Of a stretch of DNA of 64,000 nucleotides, positions 16,753 to 24,779 are shown piece after piece. Origin of the DNA: Lachnospiraceae bacterium KGMB03038 (GTDB lineage: Bacteria; Bacillota; Clostridia; Lachnospirales; Lachnospiraceae); assembly GCA_007361935.1 (NCBI GenBank), contig CP041667.1, forward strand, positions 2,012,501 to 2,076,500, written 5' to 3'. How positions within the stretch are numbered: the stretch's first letter is position 1; each line of letters begins with the position of its first letter. A model generated the notes under the pieces. That model saw nothing but the letters and a program-made list of their open reading frames with translations, searched no databases and was not told the origin of the DNA. The position numbers were made by a program, and so were the translations under genes.

Positions 16753-16776
16753 TGCCGTGGCACACGAAAAGCACTC
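16753..16776. repeat. Putative attachment site, right copy (attR)
   Basis: Perfect 24-bp match to 5365-5388 in the same orientation. Its last base is part of the stop codon of the broken gene outside the island. Confidence 0.75.
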
Positions 16777-17121
16777 TAGCCGGAGACGATGGAGCATATT
16801 ATCTTGAGTCTCAGTTTTTCCCCAAAAGCCGCACCATGTTTACTTTCAGAGAACCCAAGATTTATACCATTTATTTCTAAAGATTTAAATCGTTTAAATG
16901 CTGTTTTATAAAGTTTGTCCTTTTTTGAATCAGAGGCATTAAGAAATGTCGCTATTTCACTAAAATAATCATTTATTCGCTGATATGTATCTTTGAAATC
17001 GGGAACATCAGATATTTTCAAACGCATAAGATTAATAAAGAATCCACTGTCATTGTCCAGAACACAATCCCCACATTTTATCCAATTCATCGTCTAAGTC
17101 AAAATATACTGAAACAAACAT
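16776..17121 (-). pseudogene. Unrecognised gene downstream of fic, frameshifted and cut at attR
   Basis: A good ribosome site (GGAGGTGTGGGA) and ATG at 17121 open MFVSVYFDLDDELDKMWG, which stops after 23 codons. A neighbouring frame from 17090 runs 104 codons (NDSGFFINLMRLKISDVPDF ... KLRLKIICSIVSG) and ends exactly at the attachment repeat. The join suggests a one-base indel plus 3' truncation. It lies 21 bp after fic on the same strand, so it was probably co-transcribed with fic. I do not recognise the family. Confidence 0.4.
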
Positions 17122-17142
17122 TCCCACACCTCCATAATATTT

Positions 17143-18036
17143 TCATTCTTCCAACATTGTCAGATAGCTGTCCAACCTTGTATTCACATATCCAGCAAAC
17201 AACTTTTCCATCGCATCCAGATTATGATTTACATGATATTCATCAAACGCATTGTAATAAGCAATCCGATCTGTAAACTTAATATCTATTGGAGGATACC
17301 CAGCTTTCATCAATTCCAGATTCACAAGCAGCCGTCCCGTCCGGCCATTTCCATCGATGAAAGGGTGTATACCCTCAAACTCAATATGAAACCGCGCAAG
17401 CCGGGGAATGATATGCTCAGTACTGTTTCTATAATCTTCCAGCAGCTGCTCCATCTTAGGCTGTATCAGATATGGCTGCACTGGTTCATGCTTTGCACCC
17501 ATAATTCTTACCGGAACTCTTCTGTAAACGCCTCGGTCATCCTTTTTATCAGCCAACACCAAATAATGAATCCGCTTGATAATGCTCTCTGATAATGACA
17601 CCTGATCTTTTACCAAATCCTGCACAAAATCAAAAGCTTCCTTATGTCCGACCGCTTCCATATGATCTTTCAGCGGCTTCTTGTCAATCGTTAAGCCACG
17701 CAGCACCATATCTGTCTCTCGCAAAGTCAGCGTGTTTCCTTCTATCGCATTGGAATTGTAAGTGTATTCAACTACAAATTCCTCTGTCAATCGCTCTACC
17801 TCTCCCGCTGTCAAAGGCCGGCTGGAATCCAGTTCGATTTTTTTCCTATCAATCATTGCAAGCAGACTCTCTGCTCTTTTATACCTACCGTCCTCCGGTT
17901 TCTTTGCAGCTGCAGGAATTTTCCAACTGCGCCCTTCGCGGGTAACACCCGGAATCTTTCCTTCTGAACATAATATACGAACTCTTCTATCTGAAACACC
18001 CCATTTCTCCGCTGCCTGCTTCACTGTCATGTACAT
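17143..18036 (-). CDS. Fic-domain protein with N-terminal helix-turn-helix
   Basis: 297 residues from ATG 18036, after GAGG. The N-terminus (1-40, VKQAAEKWGVSDRRVRILCS) is a MerR/excisionase-type DNA-binding helix-turn-helix. Motif SNAIEG (95-100) is the (S/T)xxxE(G/N) inhibitory helix of class II Fic proteins. The catalytic loop HPFIDGNGRTGR (224-235) is complete. It should transfer AMP from ATP to a target protein, self-restrained by E99. The helix-turn-helix and the direct repeats in its promoter suggest autorepression. Target unknown. Confidence 0.92.
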   Translation of the reverse strand: MYMTVKQAAEKWGVSDRRVRILCSEGKIPGVTREGRSWKIPAAAKKPEDGRYKRAESLLAMIDRKKIELDSSRPLTAGEVERLTEEFVVEYTYNSNAIEGNTLTLRETDMVLRGLTIDKKPLKDHMEAVGHKEAFDFVQDLVKDQVSLSESIIKRIHYLVLADKKDDRGVYRRVPVRIMGAKHEPVQPYLIQPKMEQLLEDYRNSTEHIIPRLARFHIEFEGIHPFIDGNGRTGRLLVNLELMKAGYPPIDIKFTDRIAYYNAFDEYHVNHNLDAMEKLFAGYVNTRLDSYLTMLEE

Positions 18037-18061
18037 AAATCTACACCTCACTTCAAACAGT

Positions 18062-18127
18062 AGTATACCCTATTATCGGAACAATATCAACGACATCGGA
18101 ATAATATTCCCCGCTTATCGGAACAAT
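18062..18127 (-). promoter_or_regulatory. fic promoter with three ATCGGA direct repeats
   Basis: Minus strand: TTGATA (18090-18085), 17 bases, TATACT (18067-18062). Three copies of ATCGGAA(C/T)AATA start at 18075, 18095 and 18117 (20 and 22 bp apart, about two helical turns). One lies between -35 and -10. Likely operator for the Fic protein's own DNA-binding domain. Confidence 0.7.
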
Positions 18128-18196
18128 ACAAAAATCCGGAAGATACCAATTATCCATCTCCCGGACTATTATTTCACACTTCTGATTTTGGACTCC

Positions 18197-18370
18197 TCAA
18201 TCGTACTCTAAAGCCTCAGACTGATGATACTTTGAAATAAGACTTACAAATCGAGGCTTTGCTGCAACTATACAGTCATATACCTCATTCCTTTCTATAT
18301 TCTCCTGAATTCTTAATAAATAAGATTTTACAGTTTCATAATTATCAATAGTCAGAAAGTGAGATATTAT
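18197..18370 (-). pseudogene. 3' remnant of an unidentified gene
   Basis: An open frame with no start encodes HFLTIDNYETVKSYLLRIQE ... CIVAAKPRFVSLISKYHQ and ends at TGA (18199-18197). The composition looks like real coding sequence. Family not recognised. Apart from the fic promoter, this is all I see in 18128-18398. Confidence 0.35.
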
Positions 18371-18398
18371 GATGATGTAACATTAGCTGACCTTGCGG

Positions 18399-18629
18399 AT
18401 GAGAACAATAAGCGGAACATTCCAGAAATATCACCGAAAGATAATTTTGACAGCTACGCTTATAAAGACAACGGGAGCGATCATCCTTGTCTGTGTGATC
18501 GGATGTTTCGCGCTGACCACCCTGCTTGGCATTCCAAGCGGCATTACACCTTTATTCTGCGTGGTCGCAGGCGGTATCTGCTCACATCTGATCTATAAAA
18601 AAGGGAAAAAGGCGGAAACAAAAGCTTAA
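18399..18629 (+). CDS. Small membrane protein, unknown
   Basis: 76 residues from ATG 18399 (MRTISGTFQKYHRKIIL). Two hydrophobic helices (about 26-42 and 45-62) are followed by a basic tail (YKKGKKAETKA). The upstream ribosome site is poor, and another frame (18359-18598) overlaps it, so the true 5' end is uncertain and the ORF may be the 3' part of a longer, damaged gene. Family not recognised. Confidence 0.4.
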   Translation: MRTISGTFQKYHRKIILTATLIKTTGAIILVCVIGCFALTTLLGIPSGITPLFCVVAGGICSHLIYKKGKKAETKA

Positions 18630-18665
18630 GCTTTTGTGGCATACATTACCTATCCAAATTGAAAA

Positions 18666-18695
18666 GAGGGACAAAGACTGCAGACTTTGTCCCTC
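18666..18695 (-). terminator. Terminator of the NifU-like/GGGtGRT operon
   Basis: 11-bp perfect stem (GAGGGACAAAG and its complement) with an 8-base loop. On the minus strand it is followed by TTTTC. It lies 23 bp after the GGGtGRT stop. Confidence 0.85.
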
Positions 18696-18717
18696 CTATT
18701 ATTTATGTATGTCTGTT

Positions 18718-19728
18718 TTAGAACTTGCCAGCCTTAGCAGCTTCTTCAATACTTACCGCCACAGCTACCGTCATACCTACCATCGGGTTATTTCCAGCGC
18801 CAATCAGTCCCATCATCTCTACATGGGCCGGCACGGAAGAAGATCCGGCGAACTGCGCGTCAGAGTGCATACGTCCCAGAGTATCTGTCATACCATAGGA
18901 AGCCGGGCCTGCCGCCATGTTGTCCGGGTGAAGGGTACGTCCTGTACCGCCGCCGGAAGCAACGGAGAAGTATTTCTTGCCTACCTCTACGCACTCTTTC
19001 TTATAGGTTCCTGCTACCGGATGCTGGAAACGGGTCGGATTGGTGGAATTTCCGGTGATGGAAACGTCAACGCCCTCTTTCCACATGATGGCAACGCCTT
19101 CCCGCACATCGTTGGCGCCGTAGCAGTTTACTTTGGAACGGAGTCCGTCAGAGTAAGCGATCCGCTGTACTTCTTTCAGCTCTCCTGTATAGTAATCATA
19201 GTCTGTCTGTACATAAGTAAATCCATTGATCCGGGAAATGATCTTTGCCGCGTCTTTTCCCAGTCCGTTCAGGATCACACGAAGTGGTTTTTTCCGTACT
19301 TTGTTCGCTTTCTCAGCGATACCGATGGCGCCTTCCGCCGCCGCGAAAGATTCGTGTCCCGCAAGGAAAGCGAAACAGTCTGTATCCTCTTCCAGAAGCA
19401 TTTTTCCAAGGTTTCCGTGGCCCAGGCCTACTTTCCGCTGATCCGCTACAGATCCTGGGATGCAGAATGCCTGAAGACCCTCTCCGATGGCCGCCGCCGC
19501 GTCTGCCGCTCTTGTACAGCCTTTCTTGATCGCGATAGCCGCTCCTGTAATATAAGCCCAGCAGGCGTTTTCAAAACAGATCGGCTGGATGCCCTTGATC
19601 TGGTCATACACGTTAAGGCCCGCGTCTTTTGTGATCTTCTCTGCTTCTTCCAATGAAGCGATCCCATAGCTGTTTAATACTTCATTGATCTTATCAATTC
19701 TTCTTTCATATGATTCAAATAAAGCCAT
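18718..19728 (-). CDS. GGGtGRT protein
   Basis: 336 residues with the eponymous GGGTGRT motif near residue 272. This conserved protein of anaerobic Firmicutes is almost always encoded next to a NifU-like scaffold, as here (51 bp downstream, same strand). Several conserved Cys (CFENACWAY, CTRAAD, CIPGS) could hold an Fe-S cluster. The biochemical role is not established; participation in Fe-S assembly or in a redox process is inferred from the partner. Confidence 0.9.
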   Translation of the reverse strand: MALFESYERRIDKINEVLNSYGIASLEEAEKITKDAGLNVYDQIKGIQPICFENACWAYITGAAIAIKKGCTRAADAAAAIGEGLQAFCIPGSVADQRKVGLGHGNLGKMLLEEDTDCFAFLAGHESFAAAEGAIGIAEKANKVRKKPLRVILNGLGKDAAKIISRINGFTYVQTDYDYYTGELKEVQRIAYSDGLRSKVNCYGANDVREGVAIMWKEGVDVSITGNSTNPTRFQHPVAGTYKKECVEVGKKYFSVASGGGTGRTLHPDNMAAGPASYGMTDTLGRMHSDAQFAGSSSVPAHVEMMGLIGAGNNPMVGMTVAVAVSIEEAAKAGKF

Positions 19729-19779
19729 TTATGTACCCTCCTGAATTTGTTCTTTTCAATAACACTTATCCTGCCGCGT

Positions 19780-20472
19780 CTACTCTTTCCGTGGATCAAT
19801 GATCTTCACTGCGTCCGCGACACGTCCATACTGTCCTTTTGCTTTTTCCCACGCATCATTCGGGGTATCTCCGGCCTTAATGAAATCTGTAAATTTGCCA
19901 AGGCTTACGAACTGGTATCCGATAATCTCGTCATGGTCGTCCAGCGCGATCCCTGTCACATACCCTTCAGCCATCTCAAGATAACGGGGACCTTTTGCCA
20001 GAGTTCCATACATGGTCCCTACCTGGGAACGAAGGCCTTTTCCAAGATCTTCCAGGCCCGCGCCGATCGGAAGACCATCTTCTGAGAACGCGCTCTGGGT
20101 CCTTCCGTATACGATCTGAAGGAAAAGTTCTCTCATTGCTGTATTGATCGCATCACAGACCAAGTCTGTGTTCAACGCCTCTAAAATAGTCTTGCCCGGA
20201 AGGATTTCGGAAGCCATAGCCGCGGAATGAGTCATTCCTGAACATCCAATAGTCTCTACCAGCGCTTCCTGGATGATCCCATCTTTCACATTCAGCGTCA
20301 GTTTACAGGTACCCTGCTGTGGAGCACACCAGCCCACACCATGCGTCAGGCCGGAAATATCTTTGATCTCTTTTGCCTGTACCCATTTTGCTTCTTCCGG
20401 GATTGGAGCTGGTCCGTGATTCGCGCCCTGCGCTACCGGACACATCATTTCTACTTCGTGTGAATAAATCAT
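19780..20472 (-). CDS. NifU-like iron-sulfur cluster scaffold protein
   Basis: 230 residues, behind AAAGGAG. The NifU/IscU N-terminal fold carries cysteines at WCAPQQGTCKL and IGCSGMTHS, which fit the cluster-assembly positions. The C-terminal part is specific to the subgroup paired with GGGtGRT. It begins the two-gene operon. Expected to assemble or hand over Fe-S clusters, probably for the GGGtGRT protein. Confidence 0.88.
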   Translation of the reverse strand: MIYSHEVEMMCPVAQGANHGPAPIPEEAKWVQAKEIKDISGLTHGVGWCAPQQGTCKLTLNVKDGIIQEALVETIGCSGMTHSAAMASEILPGKTILEALNTDLVCDAINTAMRELFLQIVYGRTQSAFSEDGLPIGAGLEDLGKGLRSQVGTMYGTLAKGPRYLEMAEGYVTGIALDDHDEIIGYQFVSLGKFTDFIKAGDTPNDAWEKAKGQYGRVADAVKIIDPRKE

Positions 20473-20577
20473 TTTAAAACTCCTTTCAACTATGAATCTT
20501 TTCTGTCGTAAAGGTTGTTATAACTTTAACACCATACCACGTTATATTTTCTCATAGATTGGTTGATTCGTCAATTA

Positions 20578-22011
20578 TTAGTTTTCCTGCACATGGAACA
20601 AGTTCCACATCTGGCTGTCTGTCTGATAGGGCGCGATCTCTTCCGGGGTGAAGGGCGCAGTCACCCAGCCCCGCGAAAGTCTCTGGCCGTCCTCACTGGA
20701 AAACGCGTAGGTAAATCCCACCTCCACGCCGTTTTTCGTCAGCAGAAGATTGGAGAAATATCTGTTTTCCGCGATAGCTCCCGTCAGTGTCTCCTGAAGT
20801 ACCTCATCGGGAAGTTCCGCGGCCGGGTAATTATCCGGATCTTCTTCCAGCATCTTCTCACGCCAGGTCTCAAGGAATGTTCCATCCGTCTGCAGCACAT
20901 CCTGGATCTCATAGCGGCTGGCCAAATTCAAGTCTATGATCCGCACCCGCAGAGCAGAATATTCCCCATAGACTGAACCAGTGAAATAATGATCGTCAAA
21001 CACCACACACAGAAGGTTCTCGTCCATATAGGTAACTTTATATTCTACTTCGCTGCCTAAATAAAGATACTCCTGCTGATCCAAGAATTCCTGGATCTCC
21101 GGGGTGGGATTTATATAATAAGAATCCGCGTTTGCCATAGCCGCATCTCTCAGGATCTGATTTACTTCTTCATCTTTTCCTGAAGGAAGACCGGAAACCT
21201 GCGGATACCGGATCTGGTAATCGATCGTCGAAGTCTCTGTATCTTCTCCTTCTGTATAAACCTCTTCCGTCAGTTCATAACCGGCAGCTTCAGATATGTA
21301 AGCCTCGATCCCTTCTATTCCATCTTCCCCTTCCGGCTGTCCCTCTTCCTTTTCCTGTTCTTCGCCGGGCGGTGCAGGATCCGTCGGAATCTGATAGGAA
21401 GGCTCTTCCTCCGGCTTCTCTTCCTCGGTGATCTGCCGCTCTTCCTCCGCTCCTTTGTGATCCGCGATTTCCTGGACTACACCGCGTCCCAGGAAAAAAA
21501 TAAGCACACACAGAAGCAGCGCCGCCACACAGACTCCTCCAATGATCAGGCCCATATGGAAAGTATTTTTCCGGGGCTTTACCTGAGCCGGGGAAATCAT
21601 CCGTTCCATAGGTAGGGTTTTTCTTCCATGTTCCAGCCGCTCCGGACCATAAATCACAAGTCCGCATCGGTTGAAAAAAGGAACCAGTTCTAACGGAGCC
21701 GCCGTGGTGATCCTAAGGACCAAATACTTTTGGCTGCACGCCTGGCACAGCATTTCTACGATTGCCGCGCCCATTCCATGCCGGCGATGTTCCTCCTTTA
21801 CAAACACAAACAAGATCTCTCCGCCGCTGTCTGCCATGCCCCATCCCAGAAGCCCGTTTATCTGCCCGTCTCCAAAACACCCGGCAAAAATCAGATTGCC
21901 TTCCTCCACCTGGCGGCTGATCTCCTCTTCTTTCTCGAGGCCGTCAAAAATCTCGGCAGACATTGCCAGCGCCTCATGGATTTCATGTCGTTCCAGCAAA
22001 TGAATCTCCAT
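20578..22011 (-). CDS. GNAT acetyltransferase - TM - extracellular RsiV-like domain fusion (paralogue 2)
   Basis: 477 residues. Residues 1-145 form a GNAT domain (acetyl-CoA loop HRRHGMGAA). One TM helix spans about 151-176. An acidic linker rich in Glu and Pro follows (about 185-245). The C-terminal 230 residues resemble the DUF4163/DUF3298 extracellular domain of RsiV (YQIRYP near its start; GWVTAPFTPEEIAPY near its end). It is 23 bp after its paralogue. The topology puts the acetyltransferase inside and the sensor-like domain outside. Function unknown. Confidence 0.8.
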   Translation of the reverse strand: MEIHLLERHEIHEALAMSAEIFDGLEKEEEISRQVEEGNLIFAGCFGDGQINGLLGWGMADSGGEILFVFVKEEHRRHGMGAAIVEMLCQACSQKYLVLRITTAAPLELVPFFNRCGLVIYGPERLEHGRKTLPMERMISPAQVKPRKNTFHMGLIIGGVCVAALLLCVLIFFLGRGVVQEIADHKGAEEERQITEEEKPEEEPSYQIPTDPAPPGEEQEKEEGQPEGEDGIEGIEAYISEAAGYELTEEVYTEGEDTETSTIDYQIRYPQVSGLPSGKDEEVNQILRDAAMANADSYYINPTPEIQEFLDQQEYLYLGSEVEYKVTYMDENLLCVVFDDHYFTGSVYGEYSALRVRIIDLNLASRYEIQDVLQTDGTFLETWREKMLEEDPDNYPAAELPDEVLQETLTGAIAENRYFSNLLLTKNGVEVGFTYAFSSEDGQRLSRGWVTAPFTPEEIAPYQTDSQMWNLFHVQEN

Positions 22012-22034
22012 ACTCTTTTCCCCCTCTTCCGCTC

Positions 22035-23519
22035 TTACTGAGCATAAACATCAATATTGTTCCAAAATCCGCTGTCCGAAGCATAGGAAGCGATCTCTTC
22101 AAATGTAAAGGGCGCTGTCACCCAGATATATCCAAGATCATGAGGATCATCGGCTGGATAGTTCAAATCATATCCAATCTCAATTCCATCTGCATGGACA
22201 AAAAAATTTGCCGTATACACGCCGTTTATTGTATCTCCTCCTAAAGCCGCCAACATCTGCTGAGTGCTCAGTTCCGATAGAAATTCTTCATTTTCCGCTT
22301 CCCCGCGCATTTCCTCCAGCCAGTCCGCGGCAAACGCTTCATCCAGATTCACAACATCTTTTACTTGATAGATCTTCCCGTCTTTCAGGCCGATATTGAT
22401 AGTCCTTAAATCTGCCTGAAAAGCTTCCTGACTTCCCTGATAGCTGTAATCCTCAAAAGCAATACTGATAAAATCTTCTCCCGCGTAACAAACCTTATAA
22501 GTCACACTGCTTGCTAAAATAGGCACCTCTTCCCCCAGGACTCTTTCCTTGATCTCCTGGGACGGATTGAGATAGATTTTATCGGCCGTTTCCATGGCGC
22601 AGCTTCTGATCGCTTCGTTGATCTCATCGGCCGCCTGGGAATCCAACCCCTCCAGTACCGGATATCGGACATCGAATTGAATCACCGTGGACTGTTTCTC
22701 ATCATCGATGAAACTGTATGTTTCTTCCTGAATCTGGTAAGAAAGGGCTTCCGCCTCGTAAGCAGGCACCGCATCCAGGCCGTTTAGTTCCAGGCTTTCA
22801 CCGCCGGAATCCCAGCCGTCTCCGTTTCCCCAGCCATCTCCGGAATCCCAGCCGTCTCCAGAATCCCAGCCGTCTCCGGAATCCCAGCCGTTCTCCGGCT
22901 GTTCTTCAAGATATTCGTCGGTCATCCGGACCGCCCTCTGGAAATTACGGACAAAAAACACGCCTGCCAAAAGGATTACGATCAAAAGCACTGCTCCTGC
23001 CGCTGCCGCGATGATCACCGGAGTCTTTGACTTTTTCTTTACTGGCTGAACCAGTCCCATACTGGCGTAGACAGACATGGGAACATAACGGATGCCATGC
23101 TCTTCCCTCTCCGGGCCCGTCACGCGAAGCCCCAGCCGCTCATAGATCGGCACCGCCGTTGGCGCGGCGTGCACTGTCACCTCCCGGACAGAAAGCTCCT
23201 GTACACAGCAGTTATATATTGTCTGGAACAACATTCTTCCTATACCTTTTCTCTGATATTCTTTTTTCACAAAGAAAAGACTGATATGTCCATTATTGCC
23301 CACCGCGGCAGTTCCGCACATCCGGCCATTTTCAAAAGCTCCAAAGAAGAGCTGTTCCTGTTTCTGGAACAACGGGCTGATATTTTCATATTTGATGAAT
23401 TTCTGAAATTCCGCCACTCCCTCCGGCGTATAGGATGGCGCCACGTCTTGAGCAAACACCTCCCACACCAGATGAAGAGCCGGCAGTAATTCCTGGTGTT
23501 CCAAACGTCTGATTTCCAT
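22035..23519 (-). CDS. GNAT acetyltransferase - TM - extracellular RsiV-like domain fusion (paralogue 1)
   Basis: 494 residues from ATG 23519 (AAGGAG eight bases upstream; the ATG at 23525 is too close). GNAT domain 1-150 (QRKGIGRMLF), TM helix about 168-190, a Gly/Asp/Trp repeat linker (210-240), then a DUF3298-like domain (about 255-494, ending GYIWVTAPFTFEEIASYASDSGFWNN). It starts 6 bp after cinA, so it may be read from the cinA operon. The two paralogues align over their whole length, indicating a local duplication. Confidence 0.8.
   Translation of the reverse strand: MEIRRLEHQELLPALHLVWEVFAQDVAPSYTPEGVAEFQKFIKYENISPLFQKQEQLFFGAFENGRMCGTAAVGNNGHISLFFVKKEYQRKGIGRMLFQTIYNCCVQELSVREVTVHAAPTAVPIYERLGLRVTGPEREEHGIRYVPMSVYASMGLVQPVKKKSKTPVIIAAAAGAVLLIVILLAGVFFVRNFQRAVRMTDEYLEEQPENGWDSGDGWDSGDGWDSGDGWGNGDGWDSGGESLELNGLDAVPAYEAEALSYQIQEETYSFIDDEKQSTVIQFDVRYPVLEGLDSQAADEINEAIRSCAMETADKIYLNPSQEIKERVLGEEVPILASSVTYKVCYAGEDFISIAFEDYSYQGSQEAFQADLRTINIGLKDGKIYQVKDVVNLDEAFAADWLEEMRGEAENEEFLSELSTQQMLAALGGDTINGVYTANFFVHADGIEIGYDLNYPADDPHDLGYIWVTAPFTFEEIASYASDSGFWNNIDVYAQ
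22800..22892 (-). repeat. In-frame 18-bp tandem repeat coding for GDGWDS units
   Basis: Five near-identical units encode GWDSGD/GWGNGD in the extracellular linker just outside the membrane of paralogue 1. Paralogue 2 has a Glu/Pro linker instead, so the repeat expanded after duplication and may vary in number between strains. Confidence 0.85.
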
Positions 23520-23531
23520 AAGCATCTCTCC

Positions 23532-24776
23532 TTATTCTGAAGACTTCAACAGTTCCTCCCGCAGAAGCGTCAGTGCGTTTACCACTGAGAATTCCCGGTT
23601 CTTCTCTCGATTCCCGGTAAAATGATATTTTTCTACCCTGCATTTTCCTCCGACCTGACAGCCAATATAGACAAGGCCCACCGGTTTATCTTCTGTCCCT
23701 CCTCCCGGTCCTGCGATTCCGGTCACAGAAAGAGCCGCGCCGGCTCCGGCTGCCGCGGCCGCTCCCGCAGCCATCTCCGCAGCCGTCTGAGGGCTGACTG
23801 CCCCATAAGTTTCCAAAGTCTCATGCCTGACACCCAGAATCTTTTCCTTCGCTTCATTGGAGTAGGTGATATGTCCCTCCTGATATACATCAGAAGCTCC
23901 AGGCACGTTCATGATCCTTCCTGCCAAAAGGCCTCCGGTGCAGGACTCTGCCGTGGTAAGAGTCAGATTCTTTTCCTCCAAAAGCCTAACTATCACTTCT
24001 TCCAGCGTTACCTCTTCCTGATTCGTATAGATCAGATTTCCAAATCTTTCATACAATTTCTTTTCCACAGGACGGATCAATTCCTCTGCCCGATTTTGGC
24101 TGTCTGCCTTGGCCGTTATTCTGAGATGGACCTCTCCCGTCTTGGCGTAAGGGGCCAATGTGGGATTCCCCTGTTCCATCAGATCTGTGATCTGGGCCTC
24201 CACCTGACTCTCTCCCATTCCGCAGATCTTGATCATATGAGAATAGATTCCCTCTGGTTCCCGTTTGTTCAAATAAGGGGCAATATCCCTCTCAAACATA
24301 GGCCGCAGTTCTCCCGGCGGTCCCGGCAGAAGGACGGCCGTCTTTCCATTCTCTTCCAGGATCAGTCCTGGAGCCGTTCCATTATGATTATCTATAACGA
24401 CCGCGCCCTCCGGAACCAACGCCTGTTTCCAGTTATTCGATGTGATCTTCCGTCTTGGATTCCGGTCAAAATACTCCTGGATCCTGGCCCTTGTATGGGG
24501 ATCTTCCTTTAACTGATATCCAAACACTTTGGCCGTCACCTCTTTAGTCAGATCGTCCTTCGTAGGACCAAGGCCCCCGCTTAAAATCACAATATCCGAC
24601 CGGGACAGGGCACGGCGCAGCTCTTCTTCCAGTCTCTCTTCGTTATCTCCCACAACGCTTTGATGATAACAGGAAAGGCCCAAAAGAGCACATTGCTCTG
24701 ACAGATAGGCCGCATTGGTATTGATAATATTTCCAAGCAGGATCTCAGTTCCTACCGAAATCAACTCTACCGTCAT
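23532..24776 (-). CDS. cinA: CinA-family protein (competence/damage-inducible; NMN deamidase domain)
   Basis: 414 residues. The N-terminal MoaB/MogA-like domain (SVGTEILLGNIINTNAAYLS ... SGGLGPTKDD) is fused to a C-terminal PncC-type amidohydrolase domain (TTAESCTGGLLAGRI ... SVTGIAGPGGGT). The family hydrolyses NMN and/or ADP-ribose and often precedes recA in Firmicutes; here no recA follows. It starts 3 bp after pgsA, the usual order in this operon. Confidence 0.95.
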   Translation of the reverse strand: MTVELISVGTEILLGNIINTNAAYLSEQCALLGLSCYHQSVVGDNEERLEEELRRALSRSDIVILSGGLGPTKDDLTKEVTAKVFGYQLKEDPHTRARIQEYFDRNPRRKITSNNWKQALVPEGAVVIDNHNGTAPGLILEENGKTAVLLPGPPGELRPMFERDIAPYLNKREPEGIYSHMIKICGMGESQVEAQITDLMEQGNPTLAPYAKTGEVHLRITAKADSQNRAEELIRPVEKKLYERFGNLIYTNQEEVTLEEVIVRLLEEKNLTLTTAESCTGGLLAGRIMNVPGASDVYQEGHITYSNEAKEKILGVRHETLETYGAVSPQTAAEMAAGAAAAAGAGAALSVTGIAGPGGGTEDKPVGLVYIGCQVGGKCRVEKYHFTGNREKNREFSVVNALTLLREELLKSSE

Positions 24777-24779
24777 GCT

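Larger units (their letters stand above)
5365..16776. mobile_element. Integrative island (11.4 kb) bounded by 24-bp direct repeats
   Basis: A perfect 24-bp repeat occurs at 5365-5388 and 16753-16776. Between the copies lie an integrase, three excisionase-like genes, Tn916-type orf7/orf8 homologues, a TetR/ABC cassette and AT-rich cargo (PHP-ATPase; SIR2-like plus TM protein), all with base composition unlike the core genes. Both outer flanks are broken genes, but they are not obviously two halves of one gene, so flanking DNA has rearranged since integration or the island is composite. The integrase is damaged, so independent mobility is doubtful. Confidence 0.75.

Noticed and set aside
18359..18598. 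79-codon ORF overlapping the small membrane ORF
   Set aside because: No convincing ribosome site, and its C-terminal half is Arg/His-rich out-of-frame translation of the membrane segment.
22800..22892. Short regular repeats resembling a CRISPR array
   Set aside because: Units are 18 bp, contiguous, in frame and without spacers; they code for a linker.
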